Assembly (NCBI RefSeq): GCF_000718095.1
Contig: NZ_JOEI01000022.1
Span: 30,875-94,874, forward strand
DNA from: Streptomyces scopuliridis RB72
GTDB taxonomy: Bacteria; Actinomycetota; Actinomycetes; Streptomycetales; Streptomycetaceae
DNA: 64,000 bases
Direction of reading: 5' to 3'
Part shown: one piece after another, positions 53,414-61,808 of the stretch
How the letters are laid out: each line of letters starts with the position of its first letter
Numbering within the stretch: the first letter of the stretch is position 1
Translations under genes and position numbers: made by a program
Notes under the pieces: model-generated
Seen by the model: the letters and a program-made list of their open reading frames with translations, nothing else
The model's database searches: none
Told to the model about the DNA's origin: nothing

Positions 53414-54388
53414 GTGGACATTGCAATCCAGGCTGAGGGGCTGCGTAAACGATACGGCGGTAAACAGGCCAAGGACGCGCTGAACGGTGTCGACCTGTCG
53501 GTGCCCGCCGGCACGATCTTCGGGCTGCTCGGCCCCAACGGTGCCGGAAAGACCACCATCGTCCGAATCCTTGCCACCTTGCTCTCCGCGGACAGCGGCG
53601 AGGCCGGCGTGGCGGGTTTCGACGTGCGTCGTCAGCCGAAGGAGGTACGGCGGCGCATCGGGCTGACCGGGCAGTACGCGGCGGTGGACGAAAGGTTGAC
53701 CGGCCGGGAGAACCTGCGCCTGATCGGAACCCTCTATCACCTCGGCCGGAGCGCCACGCGCGTCAGAGCGGACGAGTTGCTCGAACAGCTCGACCTGACC
53801 GACGCGGCCGACCGGCCGGTGAAAACCTACTCCGGCGGCATGCGACGTCGACTGGACCTCGCGGCCAGCCTGATCGCGGAGCCGCCGGTGCTGTTCCTGG
53901 ACGAGCCGACCACCGGGCTCGACCTGACGAGCCGGCTGACGCTGTGGGAGGTGATCCGCGGCCAAGTGCGTGGCGGCGCCACCGTCCTCCTCACCACCCA
54001 GTACCTCGAAGAGGCCGACCAGCTCGCGGATCGCATCGCTGTGCTGAACAACGGCGGCGTCATCGCCGAGGGCACGCCGGACGAGCTGAAGGACCGGGTG
54101 GGCGACGACCGCCTCCGGGTCACCGCGGCCTCCGCGAAGGACGTCATCGAGTTGACCAAGGTGCTGAGCCGGTTCAGCGGCGACGAGCCCCTCGTGGACG
54201 AGGAGAGGAGAACGGTCTCGGTGTCGATGACCGAAGGCGTCCGTGGCATAGCGACGGTGGCGACCGAGCTGGCCGAGGCCGGCATCCCGGTGGCCGACTT
54301 CCAGCTCAGTCGCCCGTCGATGGACGAGGTCTTCCTGTCCCTGACCGGCGACGCGCCGCAGCCGGTGGCCGAAGGAGCCGTGGCGTGA
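53414..54388 (+). CDS. ABC transporter ATP-binding protein (DrrA-type)
   Basis: A 324-residue ATPase. Walker A GPNGAGKTT is at residues 40-48, the signature YSGGM at about 139 and Walker B VLFLDEPTTGLD at about 158-169. A C-terminal extension of about 90 residues after the ATPase core is typical of DrrA-type drug exporters. GTG start chosen with GGGGTGA five bases before. It overlaps the next gene (GTGA), an ABC-2 permease. Likely role: powering export of the finished lipopeptide and so self-protection. It is the only ATPase in the window while two permease genes follow, so it may serve both. Confidence 0.94.
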   Translation: MDIAIQAEGLRKRYGGKQAKDALNGVDLSVPAGTIFGLLGPNGAGKTTIVRILATLLSADSGEAGVAGFDVRRQPKEVRRRIGLTGQYAAVDERLTGRENLRLIGTLYHLGRSATRVRADELLEQLDLTDAADRPVKTYSGGMRRRLDLAASLIAEPPVLFLDEPTTGLDLTSRLTLWEVIRGQVRGGATVLLTTQYLEEADQLADRIAVLNNGGVIAEGTPDELKDRVGDDRLRVTAASAKDVIELTKVLSRFSGDEPLVDEERRTVSVSMTEGVRGIATVATELAEAGIPVADFQLSRPSMDEVFLSLTGDAPQPVAEGAVA

Positions 54389-55173
54389 CCGAGTCCCTCA
54401 GTGATTCCCTCGCCCTGATAGGCCGCCACCTGCGGCATCTGGCCCGGGTGCCGGAGCGGCTGTTGAGCGTGACGCTGATGCCGGTGATGTACGTGATCGT
54501 CTTCGGCTTCCTGTTCGGCAGCGCCATGCAGGTCGAGGGCGGCGACTATCGCGAGTACATCATGGCCGGCATCTTCGCCCAGGTCATGCTGGCCAACCTG
54601 CAGACCACCGCGGTCGGCGTCGTCGACGACCTGCGCAACGGGCTGGTCGACCGGTTCCGTTCGCTTCCGATGTCCCGTTACGCCGTGCTGATCGGGCGCA
54701 CCGTCTCCGACCTGCTGCTCTCGTCGATCGCCGTGGTCGTGATGGCTGTGGTCGGCTATCTGATCGGCTGGCGGGTGCACACCGGCGTCGGCAACATCGT
54801 GGCCGCCTTCGGCCTCCTCCTGCTGCTGGGCCTGGGCGCCGCCTGGCTCGGCGCTCTGCTCGGCCTGTCGCTGCGCAACGTCGAAGCGGTCAGCGCGGTG
54901 ATGTCCATGGTCATGATGCCGCTCACCTTCCTCTCCAGCGCCTTCATCCCACCCAGTGGGCTGCCCGGATGGCTCCAAGCCATCACCGTCTGGAACCCGC
55001 TGTCGTCGGTCGTCGAGGCCGTGCGCCAACTGTTCGGCAACCCCTCCTCCGTCGGCGACAGCTCCTTCCCCGCACTCCACCCCGTGCCCGTCGCCATGGT
55101 TCTGGTCGCCGCGATGATCGCGCTGGCCATGCCGCTCGCCGCCCGCAGGTACCGGACTGCCTCGGCCCGGTGA
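54385..55173 (+). CDS. ABC-2 type transporter permease (DrrB-like)
   Basis: A 262-residue membrane protein with six predicted hydrophobic segments, the cytosolic loop DRFRSLPMSR typical of DrrB permeases, and the PLTFLSSAFIPPSGLPGWL motif before the last helices. GTG start in a GTGA overlap with the ATPase. Forms the membrane channel of the exporter. It is similar throughout to the second permease at 56387-57178, with the same order of motifs. Confidence 0.92.
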   Translation: MTESLSDSLALIGRHLRHLARVPERLLSVTLMPVMYVIVFGFLFGSAMQVEGGDYREYIMAGIFAQVMLANLQTTAVGVVDDLRNGLVDRFRSLPMSRYAVLIGRTVSDLLLSSIAVVVMAVVGYLIGWRVHTGVGNIVAAFGLLLLLGLGAAWLGALLGLSLRNVEAVSAVMSMVMMPLTFLSSAFIPPSGLPGWLQAITVWNPLSSVVEAVRQLFGNPSSVGDSSFPALHPVPVAMVLVAAMIALAMPLAARRYRTASAR

Positions 55174-55219
55174 ACGGCTCGGCCGAGAAGGCGCCGCCTA
55201 CCCCCAAAGGAGCACTGCG

Positions 55220-56371
55220 ATGACGCCTGGCGTCAACACGTCCGCCGATCTCGAAGCGGATGACGCGCCCTCACCGGAACACAACATCCGTCCGCTCGTG
55301 GACACCGCGTTGCTGTCCGACTGGCGGGGTAGCGGCAAGGTCGTGCACTCCGCCCACCGGATCTACGAGCACCTGATCTCGCTGTGGGCACCGGGCGCCA
55401 TCGAGGCCGCGCACGACCTCGGCGTGTTCGCGAAGCTGAGCACGGGCCCCATGACCGGTGACCAGCTCGCCGAGGCGTGCCAGGCCAACCGGCGGGCCAT
55501 GCGGGTGCTGATGGACGGCCTGTACGCGTACGACATCGTCGACCGCAGCTCGACCGACGACGGCCCCGCGGTCTACCGGATGCCGGAGGAGATGCGCGAA
55601 TGCCTCCTGCCCGACGGGCTGTTCAGCCTCGTCGGCAAGATCGAATACGACCGTCAACTGGCCTGGCCCGCCTGGCGGAACCTCGCGGACGCGGTGCGCC
55701 ACGACAACCGCGACGAGGTCGGCGAGCTCCAGCTCAACCAGATCAACGAGCACAACTACGCATCGCTCGTGCGCGGCATCAACTTCTGGGCGCCGCCCGT
55801 CGTCGAAGCGCTGCGCGGCGGGTTCGAGACGCTGGACTGGCCCACCGACCGGCCCGCCTCCGTGCTGGACGTCGGCTGCGGTACCGGGCTCTACAGCCAG
55901 CTTCTGCTGCGCCACTTCGGGCAGTGGCGCGCCACGGGCCTGGAAGCCCCGCACATCGCCTCGATCGCCGAGGAGCAGGCCGAGCGGCTCGGCGTCGCCG
56001 AGCGGTTCGAGGTCCAGGTGCGCGACTTCTGGACCGAGAGCTGGGGTTCCGGCCACGACCTGCTGCTCTTCGTCAACATATTCCATCTCCAGACCCCGGA
56101 GTCGGCGCGGGAACTGCTGCACAAGTCCAAGCAGGCCCTCTCGGAAAACGGCATGATCTGCATCGCCGACCACCTGGTCACCGGCGAGCAGGACGCCAAG
56201 TCGATCCAGGACCGGTTCGCGATGCTGTTCGCCGTGTCGATGCTGGCCACCGGGGGCGGCGATGCCTTCCTGGTGGACGAGTACGACGGGTGGCTGGCCG
56301 AGACGGGGCTCCGCCGACTCGCGCTTCTGGACACGCCGATGCATCGGATCTTGCTCGCCGGCCACGCCTGA
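55220..56371 (+). CDS. SAM-dependent O-methyltransferase
   Basis: A 383-residue methyltransferase with AAAGGAG before its ATG. The N-terminal helical region (about residues 40-120, with a winged-helix-like DLGVFAKLSTGPMTGDQLAE) resembles COMT-type dimerisation domains. The SAM-binding motif VLDVGCGTG is near residues 215-223. This architecture fits O-methyltransferases of antibiotic clusters. No methyltransferase domain exists in the NRPSs, so this free enzyme is the obvious candidate for O-methylating a tyrosine, at module 7 in the skyllamycin model. Whether it acts on free or carrier-bound Tyr cannot be told. Oddly, it lies between two permease genes of the same exporter family. Confidence 0.88.
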   Translation: MTPGVNTSADLEADDAPSPEHNIRPLVDTALLSDWRGSGKVVHSAHRIYEHLISLWAPGAIEAAHDLGVFAKLSTGPMTGDQLAEACQANRRAMRVLMDGLYAYDIVDRSSTDDGPAVYRMPEEMRECLLPDGLFSLVGKIEYDRQLAWPAWRNLADAVRHDNRDEVGELQLNQINEHNYASLVRGINFWAPPVVEALRGGFETLDWPTDRPASVLDVGCGTGLYSQLLLRHFGQWRATGLEAPHIASIAEEQAERLGVAERFEVQVRDFWTESWGSGHDLLLFVNIFHLQTPESARELLHKSKQALSENGMICIADHLVTGEQDAKSIQDRFAMLFAVSMLATGGGDAFLVDEYDGWLAETGLRRLALLDTPMHRILLAGHA

Positions 56372-56386
56372 TCGGCATCCGTCGAC

Positions 56387-57178
56387 ATGACCGAGTTCGT
56401 CAGCGACACATGTGCGATCGCCGGCCGCGACCTGCGGCATCTGCTGCGACTGCCGGAGAAGTTGATCGGCTTCACCGTGATGCCGCTCGCGATGGTCCTG
56501 GGCCTGGGGATCCTGTTCGGGGGCAGTATGCGCGTACCGGGCGGCGGGGAGTACGGCGCGTATGTGTCGGCGGGAGTGGTCACCTCGATGGCCGTCTCGA
56601 TGACCGCGCTCTCCGCGCTGGGTGTGGTCGGCGACCTGCAGGACGGCATGTTCGACCGGCTCCGCTCGCTGCCGGTCAGCCGCCTGGCCGTGCTGTGCGG
56701 ACGGGTCGCGGTGGACTCGATACTCGTGGTGGTGGCGATGGTCAGCGTGGCGTCGGCGGCCGGGATCGTCGGCTGGCCGGTGGGCGCCCGGCCGCACGCG
56801 GTGCTGGCGGGGATGGGTCTGGAGATGCTGCTGGGCATGGGCTGTTCGTGTCTGGGAATCTTCCTCGGCCTTACCTTCCGCAACGCCGAGGCGGTCATCT
56901 CCGTGGTACCGGTGTGCCTCCTGCCGGTGACCTTCCTGTCCAATGCCTTCGTGCCTCCGGACGGCCTGCCCGGCTGGCTGCGCGACGTGGTCGGCTGGAA
57001 CCCGGTGACCGCGGTGACCAGCACGGTGCGCGGCCTGCTGAGCACATCGGACGCGGCCTCGACCGCGGGCTTCTTCGGCCACCCCGCCCCGTTCGCGCTT
57101 GCGTTCTGCCTGGTGTTGATCGCTCTGGCCGCTCCGGCGGCGACGCGGGCCTACGATCGCGCGGGAGCCGCACGCTGA
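56387..57178 (+). CDS. ABC-2 type transporter permease, second copy
   Basis: A 263-residue permease with six hydrophobic segments. It has the DRLRSLPVSR loop and the PVTFLSNAFVPPDGLPGWL segment, both nearly the same as in the permease at 54385-55173. ATG start 15 bases after the methyltransferase stop. No ATPase gene accompanies it, so it most likely pairs with the ATPase at 53414-54388, giving either a heteromeric exporter or two exporters sharing one motor. It probably arose by duplication. Confidence 0.91.
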   Translation: MTEFVSDTCAIAGRDLRHLLRLPEKLIGFTVMPLAMVLGLGILFGGSMRVPGGGEYGAYVSAGVVTSMAVSMTALSALGVVGDLQDGMFDRLRSLPVSRLAVLCGRVAVDSILVVVAMVSVASAAGIVGWPVGARPHAVLAGMGLEMLLGMGCSCLGIFLGLTFRNAEAVISVVPVCLLPVTFLSNAFVPPDGLPGWLRDVVGWNPVTAVTSTVRGLLSTSDAASTAGFFGHPAPFALAFCLVLIALAAPAATRAYDRAGAAR

Positions 57179-57290
57179 ACCAGCCGCCGTACCAACCCGC
57201 AAACGGTCAGATGTCGCCCGGGATCAGAGTTTTCGCACAGGCCCGGGCCAGATGTTCCTACTTACTCGGCTCTGTGTGTCAGGAGGCGCC

Positions 57291-58361
57291 ATGGACTTCG
57301 GTCTCTTCTACTTCGCGAACGACAAGGAGGATGTCAGCGACAGATATCGGCTGCTGATAGAGGGAGCCAAATTCGCTGACACCCGCGGTTTCGCCTCGGT
57401 GTGGACTCCTGAACGCCATTTCCACGCGTTCGGCGGCCTTTACCCGAACCCGGCGGTGACCGGGGCCGCGGTGGCCGCGGTCACCGAGAGGGTCGCCGTG
57501 AGGGCCGGCAGTGTGGTGGCCCCGCTGCACCACCCGGTGCGCATCGCGGAGGAGTGGTCCATCGTGGACAACCTCTCCAAGGGCAGGGTGGGCATCGCGT
57601 TCGCGTCCGGCTGGCACGCCGCCGACTTCGTGCTGCGCCCGGAGGGCTACCCCACCCGCAGGTCCGGGCTGATCGACACGGTGACGTCGATCCGCAGCCT
57701 GTGGCGGCAGGAACCCGCGTCGTTCGTCGACGGCGCGGGCGAGACCGTCGACGTGACGGTCTTCCCGCCCCCCGTGCAGTCGGAGCTGCCGGTCTGGCTG
57801 ACCAGCGCGGGCAACCCGCAGACCTTCCGGGACGCGGGCGAGATGGGCGCGGGCGTGCTGACTCATCTGCTGGGCCAGGGCGTCGACGTACTGGAGAAGC
57901 GGATCGGCGAGTACCGGCAGTCCTTCCGTGACCACCACGACGAGACCGAGGGCGACGGACACGTCGCACTCATGCTGCACACCTTCATCGGCCCGGACAG
58001 GGAGAAGGTCAAGGAGACGGTCCGCGAGCCGTTCAGCAAGTACCTGGCCAGCTCCTTCGACCTGGTCATCCATGCCGCCAAGGCTGCGGGCGCGAACGCG
58101 GTCGCACTGGATCTCAAAGAGATGAGCCCGGCGGACATCGACTTCATGGTCGGCCAGGCGTTCGACCGCTACTTCGAGACCAGCGGCCTGTTCGGCACGG
58201 TCCAGGACGGCCTGCGGATGTGTGAGGCCCTGTACGACATCGGCGTGGACGAGATCGCCTGCCTGATCGACTTCGGTGTGGAAACCGACGAGGTACTGGC
58301 CGGCCTGGTCCATCTCGACCAGCTCAGGCAGGCGTGGCGGGAACGCGAACCGGCTCGATGA
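57291..58361 (+). CDS. sky39: Luciferase-like flavin monooxygenase (MupA/Atu3640-type)
   Basis: A 356-residue LLM-class protein. The start ATG at 57291 has AGGAGG four bases before and gives MDFGLFYFAND, the normal family start; an upstream in-frame TTG is ignored. The TIM-barrel features SVWTPERHFHAFGGLYPNP and GIAFASGWHAADF match the luciferase-like monooxygenases often found in NRPS/PKS clusters. These use reduced FMN from a partner reductase, which is encoded by the next gene. In skyllamycin biosynthesis an FMN-dependent enzyme in this position is, as I recall, needed for the alpha-hydroxyglycine unit. Module 9 here activates Gly, so the same job is plausible. Substrate not provable from sequence. 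Confidence 0.86.
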   Translation: MDFGLFYFANDKEDVSDRYRLLIEGAKFADTRGFASVWTPERHFHAFGGLYPNPAVTGAAVAAVTERVAVRAGSVVAPLHHPVRIAEEWSIVDNLSKGRVGIAFASGWHAADFVLRPEGYPTRRSGLIDTVTSIRSLWRQEPASFVDGAGETVDVTVFPPPVQSELPVWLTSAGNPQTFRDAGEMGAGVLTHLLGQGVDVLEKRIGEYRQSFRDHHDETEGDGHVALMLHTFIGPDREKVKETVREPFSKYLASSFDLVIHAAKAAGANAVALDLKEMSPADIDFMVGQAFDRYFETSGLFGTVQDGLRMCEALYDIGVDEIACLIDFGVETDEVLAGLVHLDQLRQAWREREPAR

Positions 58362-58397
58362 CCGGGACGCGGACATCAAGGCGCGGCGAGGAAGGGA

Positions 58398-58961
58398 ATG
58401 GATGTGGAGCCGGATCCGGTCGGCAACGAGGCGTATCGCGCGTTCATGGGTTCCTTCCCGACCGGCGTGTCTGTCGTCACCACGGTCGATGAGGCCGGAC
58501 GGCCTCGCGGAATGACATGCTCCTCCCTGTCGAGCGTCAGCCTTGACCCGCCCATCCTGTCCGTCTGCCTCTCGGTGACCAGCGGCACGCTCAGCGCGTT
58601 GCGCGCCCACGGCTTCTTCGGGGTCAACCTGCTGGGCGCCCAGGGAAGTTCGGTCGCCCGCCACTTCGCCGACTCCACGCTGAGCCACTTCGAGCGGCTG
58701 CCGTGGCGGCCGGCCGCCGGCACCGGAATACCGCGGCTCGACGGAGACACCATCGGCTTCGCCGCGTGCCGGGTGACGGACACCAAGCTCGTCGGCGACC
58801 ATGTCGTGGTCTTCGGTGTGGTCCTCGGCGCCGACTGCGGCGTCGGCGTGCCGCTGCTTTACGGTCGCCGGCAGTTCGCCGCCTGGCCCGGAGCCGCCAA
58901 GGGTGACGTGGCCGGTCAGCGTGCCGGTCTCGACGGTGCGACCGCGGAACGGCCGGCGTGA
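58398..58961 (+). CDS. Flavin reductase family protein
   Basis: A 187-residue protein with the FMN-binding split-barrel pattern of HpaC/flavin-reductase-domain proteins: FMGSFPTGVSVVTT at the start, MTCSSLSSVSLDPPILSVC in the middle and FGVNLLGAQG after it. GAGGAAGGG lies just before the ATG. It should reduce FMN with NAD(P)H and deliver it to the adjacent luciferase-like monooxygenase, the only two-component flavin oxygenase in the window. It ends 46 bases from the stop of the convergent glutamate mutase gene. Confidence 0.9.
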   Translation: MDVEPDPVGNEAYRAFMGSFPTGVSVVTTVDEAGRPRGMTCSSLSSVSLDPPILSVCLSVTSGTLSALRAHGFFGVNLLGAQGSSVARHFADSTLSHFERLPWRPAAGTGIPRLDGDTIGFAACRVTDTKLVGDHVVVFGVVLGADCGVGVPLLYGRRQFAAWPGAAKGDVAGQRAGLDGATAERPA

Positions 58962-59007
58962 CGGGCACGTTCACGTCATCATGGCCGTCACCTGGGCACA
59001 GGGGCCG

Positions 59008-60330
59008 TCACCGCGGGTCGGAGCCCGCGACCGCGGCGGCGGCGCGGTCCGCGCGTGCATCCCGGTCGAACTTCCGCCGTACATAGGAGAGATCAGCCAG
59101 CAGACCCGCGGCGGTCACCTCGTGGCGCCGCCCCGTCCGGACCAGGTGCGCCAGTGGCAGCGCTCCGGTCTCCGCCCAGCACAGCCGGCCTTCCTCGTCC
59201 AGCCGGCTGCGGGTACGGCCCCGGTTGTCAGGATGCACGCAGTACGGGATGTCGAGGTAGCCGCGTTCGAACGCCAGCAGCAGAGCGCGAGCCGGATCGG
59301 AGTGCAGGTTCAGCACGCCGTCGATCAGCGCCAGCGCTTCGGCGTACGTCTGCGAATCCGTACCTGGATCGCGCGCGGTCGTCGGGCACGCCTCGGCCGT
59401 CCGTGCCGCGTACTCCAGGGCCGCCACGTTCTCCGCGACGGTGGGGATCCGCCGGGACTCCGCGACGGTCTTGACGATGAGGCGTTCCGCGCCCGTCCGC
59501 AGGGCGAGTTGGGTGGCGTGGCCGAGCAGCTGGTACGCGCCGGCCTCGGTGACCGGGTACGCCCCCATGTACGTGTAGACGACCGTGTGCCAGTCCACAT
59601 CGGGCAGCAGCGCCTCGCACAGCCGGCGCAGTGCGAACACCGCCTCGGTGTCCTGTCCGGCATGGGTCTGCTGGGCGTAGCTCACCGAGATACTGCGGCA
59701 TCCGTACGCGCGGAAGAACAGCGCCTCCAGCACGCTCAGCGCCACCAACTGGCTCGGCGGGCAGAGCTGGCCCATCATGCAGCCGCCGAAGGTCTCCAGG
59801 TGTGGTTCGGCGCCCAGGTCACGCAGGTGCGAGAACAGTTCGGTGCACTGCCGCCAGGCCGCGATCGACTCGGCCAGCGGGGTGCGCCCGTAGGGAAGGC
59901 AGTAGGACACCGGACCGCCCTCGGTCGCGTCCAGGCCCAGCGTGATCAGTTTGCTGAAGATGTGCCGGGGGAGCGAGGACCCGTGCCGTACCTGCACGGG
60001 GAAGCCGGTGTCCCGGACGCCGGCCAGTACCGCCCGCGTCGTCGAGTCGGGGTGACTGGCGATCGGATATCCGTTGAGCGGCAGGTTCTCGCGCAGGGCG
60101 TGCTCGGCCGATGCCAGGTCGCCCACCCTGGTGTAGCTGTCCAGGGTCAGTGTGCCGCTGGTGTGCGCTCTCGCCGCCTTGGTGGCGGCCAGACCCGCTC
60201 GCATCTGCGTCGGATCGCTGAAACCCATCCGCGGCTGCACCACGAGGGCGCCGGCGTCCGCCCGGGCACGGACGAACGCGCCGAACCCCGGCTGTGTGTG
60301 ACACGGGCGGCTCGGCACAAGGGCGGTCAC
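59008..60330 (-). CDS. sky41: Glutamate mutase (methylaspartate mutase) epsilon/catalytic subunit
   Basis: A 440-residue protein, GTG start at 60330 overlapping the stop of the small subunit gene (GTGA), which argues against the longer reading to 60630. Recognisable epsilon-subunit segments include LVVQPRMGFSDPTQMRAGL near the N-terminus, TTRAVLAG, VRHGSSLPRHIF, FGGCMMGQLCPPSQLVALS and SISVSYAQQTHAGQD. It is slightly shorter than catabolic MutE (about 480). With the B12-binding small subunit it should interconvert L-glutamate and (2S,3S)-3-methylaspartate by a radical carbon-skeleton rearrangement. The product is the natural substrate for NRPS module 3, whose code is of the Asp type. The symbol is given by position in the recalled skyllamycin order. 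Confidence 0.88.
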   Translation of the reverse strand: MTALVPSRPCHTQPGFGAFVRARADAGALVVQPRMGFSDPTQMRAGLAATKAARAHTSGTLTLDSYTRVGDLASAEHALRENLPLNGYPIASHPDSTTRAVLAGVRDTGFPVQVRHGSSLPRHIFSKLITLGLDATEGGPVSYCLPYGRTPLAESIAAWRQCTELFSHLRDLGAEPHLETFGGCMMGQLCPPSQLVALSVLEALFFRAYGCRSISVSYAQQTHAGQDTEAVFALRRLCEALLPDVDWHTVVYTYMGAYPVTEAGAYQLLGHATQLALRTGAERLIVKTVAESRRIPTVAENVAALEYAARTAEACPTTARDPGTDSQTYAEALALIDGVLNLHSDPARALLLAFERGYLDIPYCVHPDNRGRTRSRLDEEGRLCWAETGALPLAHLVRTGRRHEVTAAGLLADLSYVRRKFDRDARADRAAAAVAGSDPR

Positions 60331-60827
60331 TCGGTTCTCCCCACGCACAAGGCCCCCCGCGGGGCGGTCGGGAGCGAGGCGACGAACGCCGCGAACTCGG
60401 CCGTGCCCGACACCTGGTCGGGGAAGACGGCGTCGAAGCCGGCGCCCAGCAGTTCCTGCGCGTGCCGGCCCGGATCCTCGTCGGACACCGTGAGCTTGCC
60501 GCCGATCACCATCGGAGTGGCGGCCAGTTCCGCGCAGTCGCGCAGCCGGGCGACCACCCGCAGGCCGTCGGTGCAGCCGTGCCCGTTGACACTGCCGAGG
60601 GCCACCAGCACGGGGTCGATCCTGCGGCATTCGTCGACCAGCATGTCATCCGGTACGCAGGGCCCGAGGTTGACCACGTGGTAGCCGAGTTCCTCGATGA
60701 CGAGCTGGAGGTAGACCAGGTTCCAGGTGTGTGCGTCACTCGCCAGCCCCGACACCACGACTGTGCCACGGGACCGCATCGCGGACCGCGCGCTCCCCGC
60801 GACGACTTCGATCTCCTGCTGTGCCAC
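60327..60827 (-). CDS. sky42: Glutamate mutase sigma (B12-binding) subunit
   Basis: A 166-residue cobalamin-binding domain protein. GTG start with AAGGAG five bases before. His33 in SDAHTWN is the expected cobalt ligand of the DxHxxG motif, with Asn36 where Gly is usual. The downstream GG pair is at residues 109-110 (MVIGGKL) and the intermediate SxxGHG-like loop is GSVNGHG. It works as the coenzyme carrier for the epsilon subunit, whose gene overlaps its stop. The pair is transcribed against the rest of the cluster. Symbol by position in the recalled skyllamycin order. Confidence 0.88.
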   Translation of the reverse strand: MAQQEIEVVAGSARSAMRSRGTVVVSGLASDAHTWNLVYLQLVIEELGYHVVNLGPCVPDDMLVDECRRIDPVLVALGSVNGHGCTDGLRVVARLRDCAELAATPMVIGGKLTVSDEDPGRHAQELLGAGFDAVFPDQVSGTAEFAAFVASLPTAPRGALCVGRTE

Positions 60828-60897
60828 GGTTCTCCTTTTCCGTAGATTTGGTGAAGTCGCCCCGGGACCGAGGTGGTCATGCGCAGCCGAGCGGCGC

Positions 60898-61185
60898 TTA
60901 TGGCGACATGACCGCCAAGGGCGTTCTGCCGAGTTCCATACATTCTCTTTTGATGTTGTCGATCAGCATCAATGTCGCGCGTGCCGACGGCAGGATCGTG
61001 TGACCTTCGCGCGTGAGAGTGGTGCCGCCTGAACTTCGGGTGAACAGTTTGATGCCAAGAGACCGCTCAAGGCAGACGATCTGATAGCTGATTGCCGGCT
61101 GCGAGTAGCCCAGTTTCTTGGCTGCGAGATCCATACGACCTATCTCGGCAATCGCCACAAAGGCGCGCAGTTCACGCTCATGCAT
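60898..61185 (-). CDS. LysR-type DNA-binding domain protein, no effector domain
   Basis: Only 95 residues, against about 300 for normal LysR regulators. It has the complete N-terminal winged helix-turn-helix (LRAFVAIAEIGRM, AAKKLGYSQPAISYQI, LERSLGIKLFTR) and a linker helix, then stops. Just 70 bases separate it from the mutase small-subunit gene, so the effector-binding domain is not simply frameshifted downstream. It has a good ribosome site (GAGGGG) and reads like an intact small gene rather than a decayed one. Its GC content is lower than that of its neighbours. It could be a stand-alone DNA-binding regulator of the cluster or of the mutase operon, or a remnant still expressed. A T-N11-A palindrome lies just upstream. 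Confidence 0.75.
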   Translation of the reverse strand: MHERELRAFVAIAEIGRMDLAAKKLGYSQPAISYQIVCLERSLGIKLFTRSSGGTTLTREGHTILPSARATLMLIDNIKRECMELGRTPLAVMSP

Positions 61186-61211
61186 AATCGCCCCTCACAA
61201 TTGACGGACTA

Positions 61212-61224
61212 TTGCGTCGCGCAA
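61212..61224. promoter_or_regulatory. LysR-box-like palindrome (T-N11-A)
   Basis: TTGCGTCGCGCAA is a perfect 13-base dyad with the T-N11-A layout of LysR-type binding sites. It lies 27-39 bases upstream of the start of the truncated LysR gene, the usual place for an autoregulatory site. Confidence 0.5.
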
Positions 61225-61293
61225 CCCTAGCGAGCGGCTCTCTCGGCAGTCACGGCTTCTGCAGGAAGCTGTCAGAAAGCGCAAAACGGGACC

Positions 61294-61312
61294 TGTCCCC
61301 GAGTGGGGGACA
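61294..61312. terminator. Hairpin TGTCCCC/GGGGACA followed by CTTTT
   Basis: Perfect 7-base arms around GAGTG, with CTTTTG following on the + strand. It could be a factor-independent terminator, or the decayed end of an insertion sequence since transposase debris follows. Either reading is uncertain. Confidence 0.4.
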
Positions 61313-61649
61313 CTTTTGACCCCGGGCCCGCCAGGGCCGAACCGCACCTCGCCGGGTATTCCGGCCGCGTCGTGGCGCTCGGCGTCGGAGCACCAGGAGT
61401 GTTTGAGCCTCGCACTCAGCGTCCATGACGAAATCCCGGCCCGCACATACTCCGTGCTGCTGCGCGACGGGCTTGCTCCGCACGGCATGAAGGGTGACGC
61501 CCGGCGAGCGCACTATGCGGTAGCGGGACTGATCCCGGCTCGGCCCCGCACGGAACGGTGCCCGACCAGGAGCAACAGAAGCCGGAGCAGGAGACGCCCG
61601 AGGCAGCGGCGGAGCCGGGGGCACGGAAGCGAGCAGCGGCTCGGCAGAC

Positions 61650-61808
61650 CTGGCGAACGCGAACGAGATCCAGCGACTGTTCATCACCTTGGCCGTCCGG
61701 CCCGTGCGCGAGGTAGCCCACCGGCTCGCCTGGTCCGCCTGGCGGCGCCGTCACCAGGCCCGAGCCCAAGCCGGCCATTACCGACGACAAGCCGCGAATC
61801 AGACATGA
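61650..61808 (+). mobile_element. Transposase C-terminal remnant (IS701-like?)
   Basis: One frame reads LANANEIQRLFITLAV, then HRLAWSAWRRRHQARAQAGH and YRRQ before a stop at 61806-61808. The Trp-Arg-rich WSxWRRRHQARA ending is typical of transposases common in Streptomyces. No start and no catalytic DDE region are present upstream, so this is debris of an old insertion. It marks the junction between the lipopeptide cluster and unrelated chromosomal DNA. Family assignment is tentative. Confidence 0.6.

Noticed and set aside
60331..60630. Extension of the glutamate mutase epsilon subunit to a start at 60630
   Set aside because: The extra 100 residues are an out-of-frame reading of the B12-binding subunit gene. 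The GTG at 60330 overlaps that gene's stop and precedes conserved sequence.
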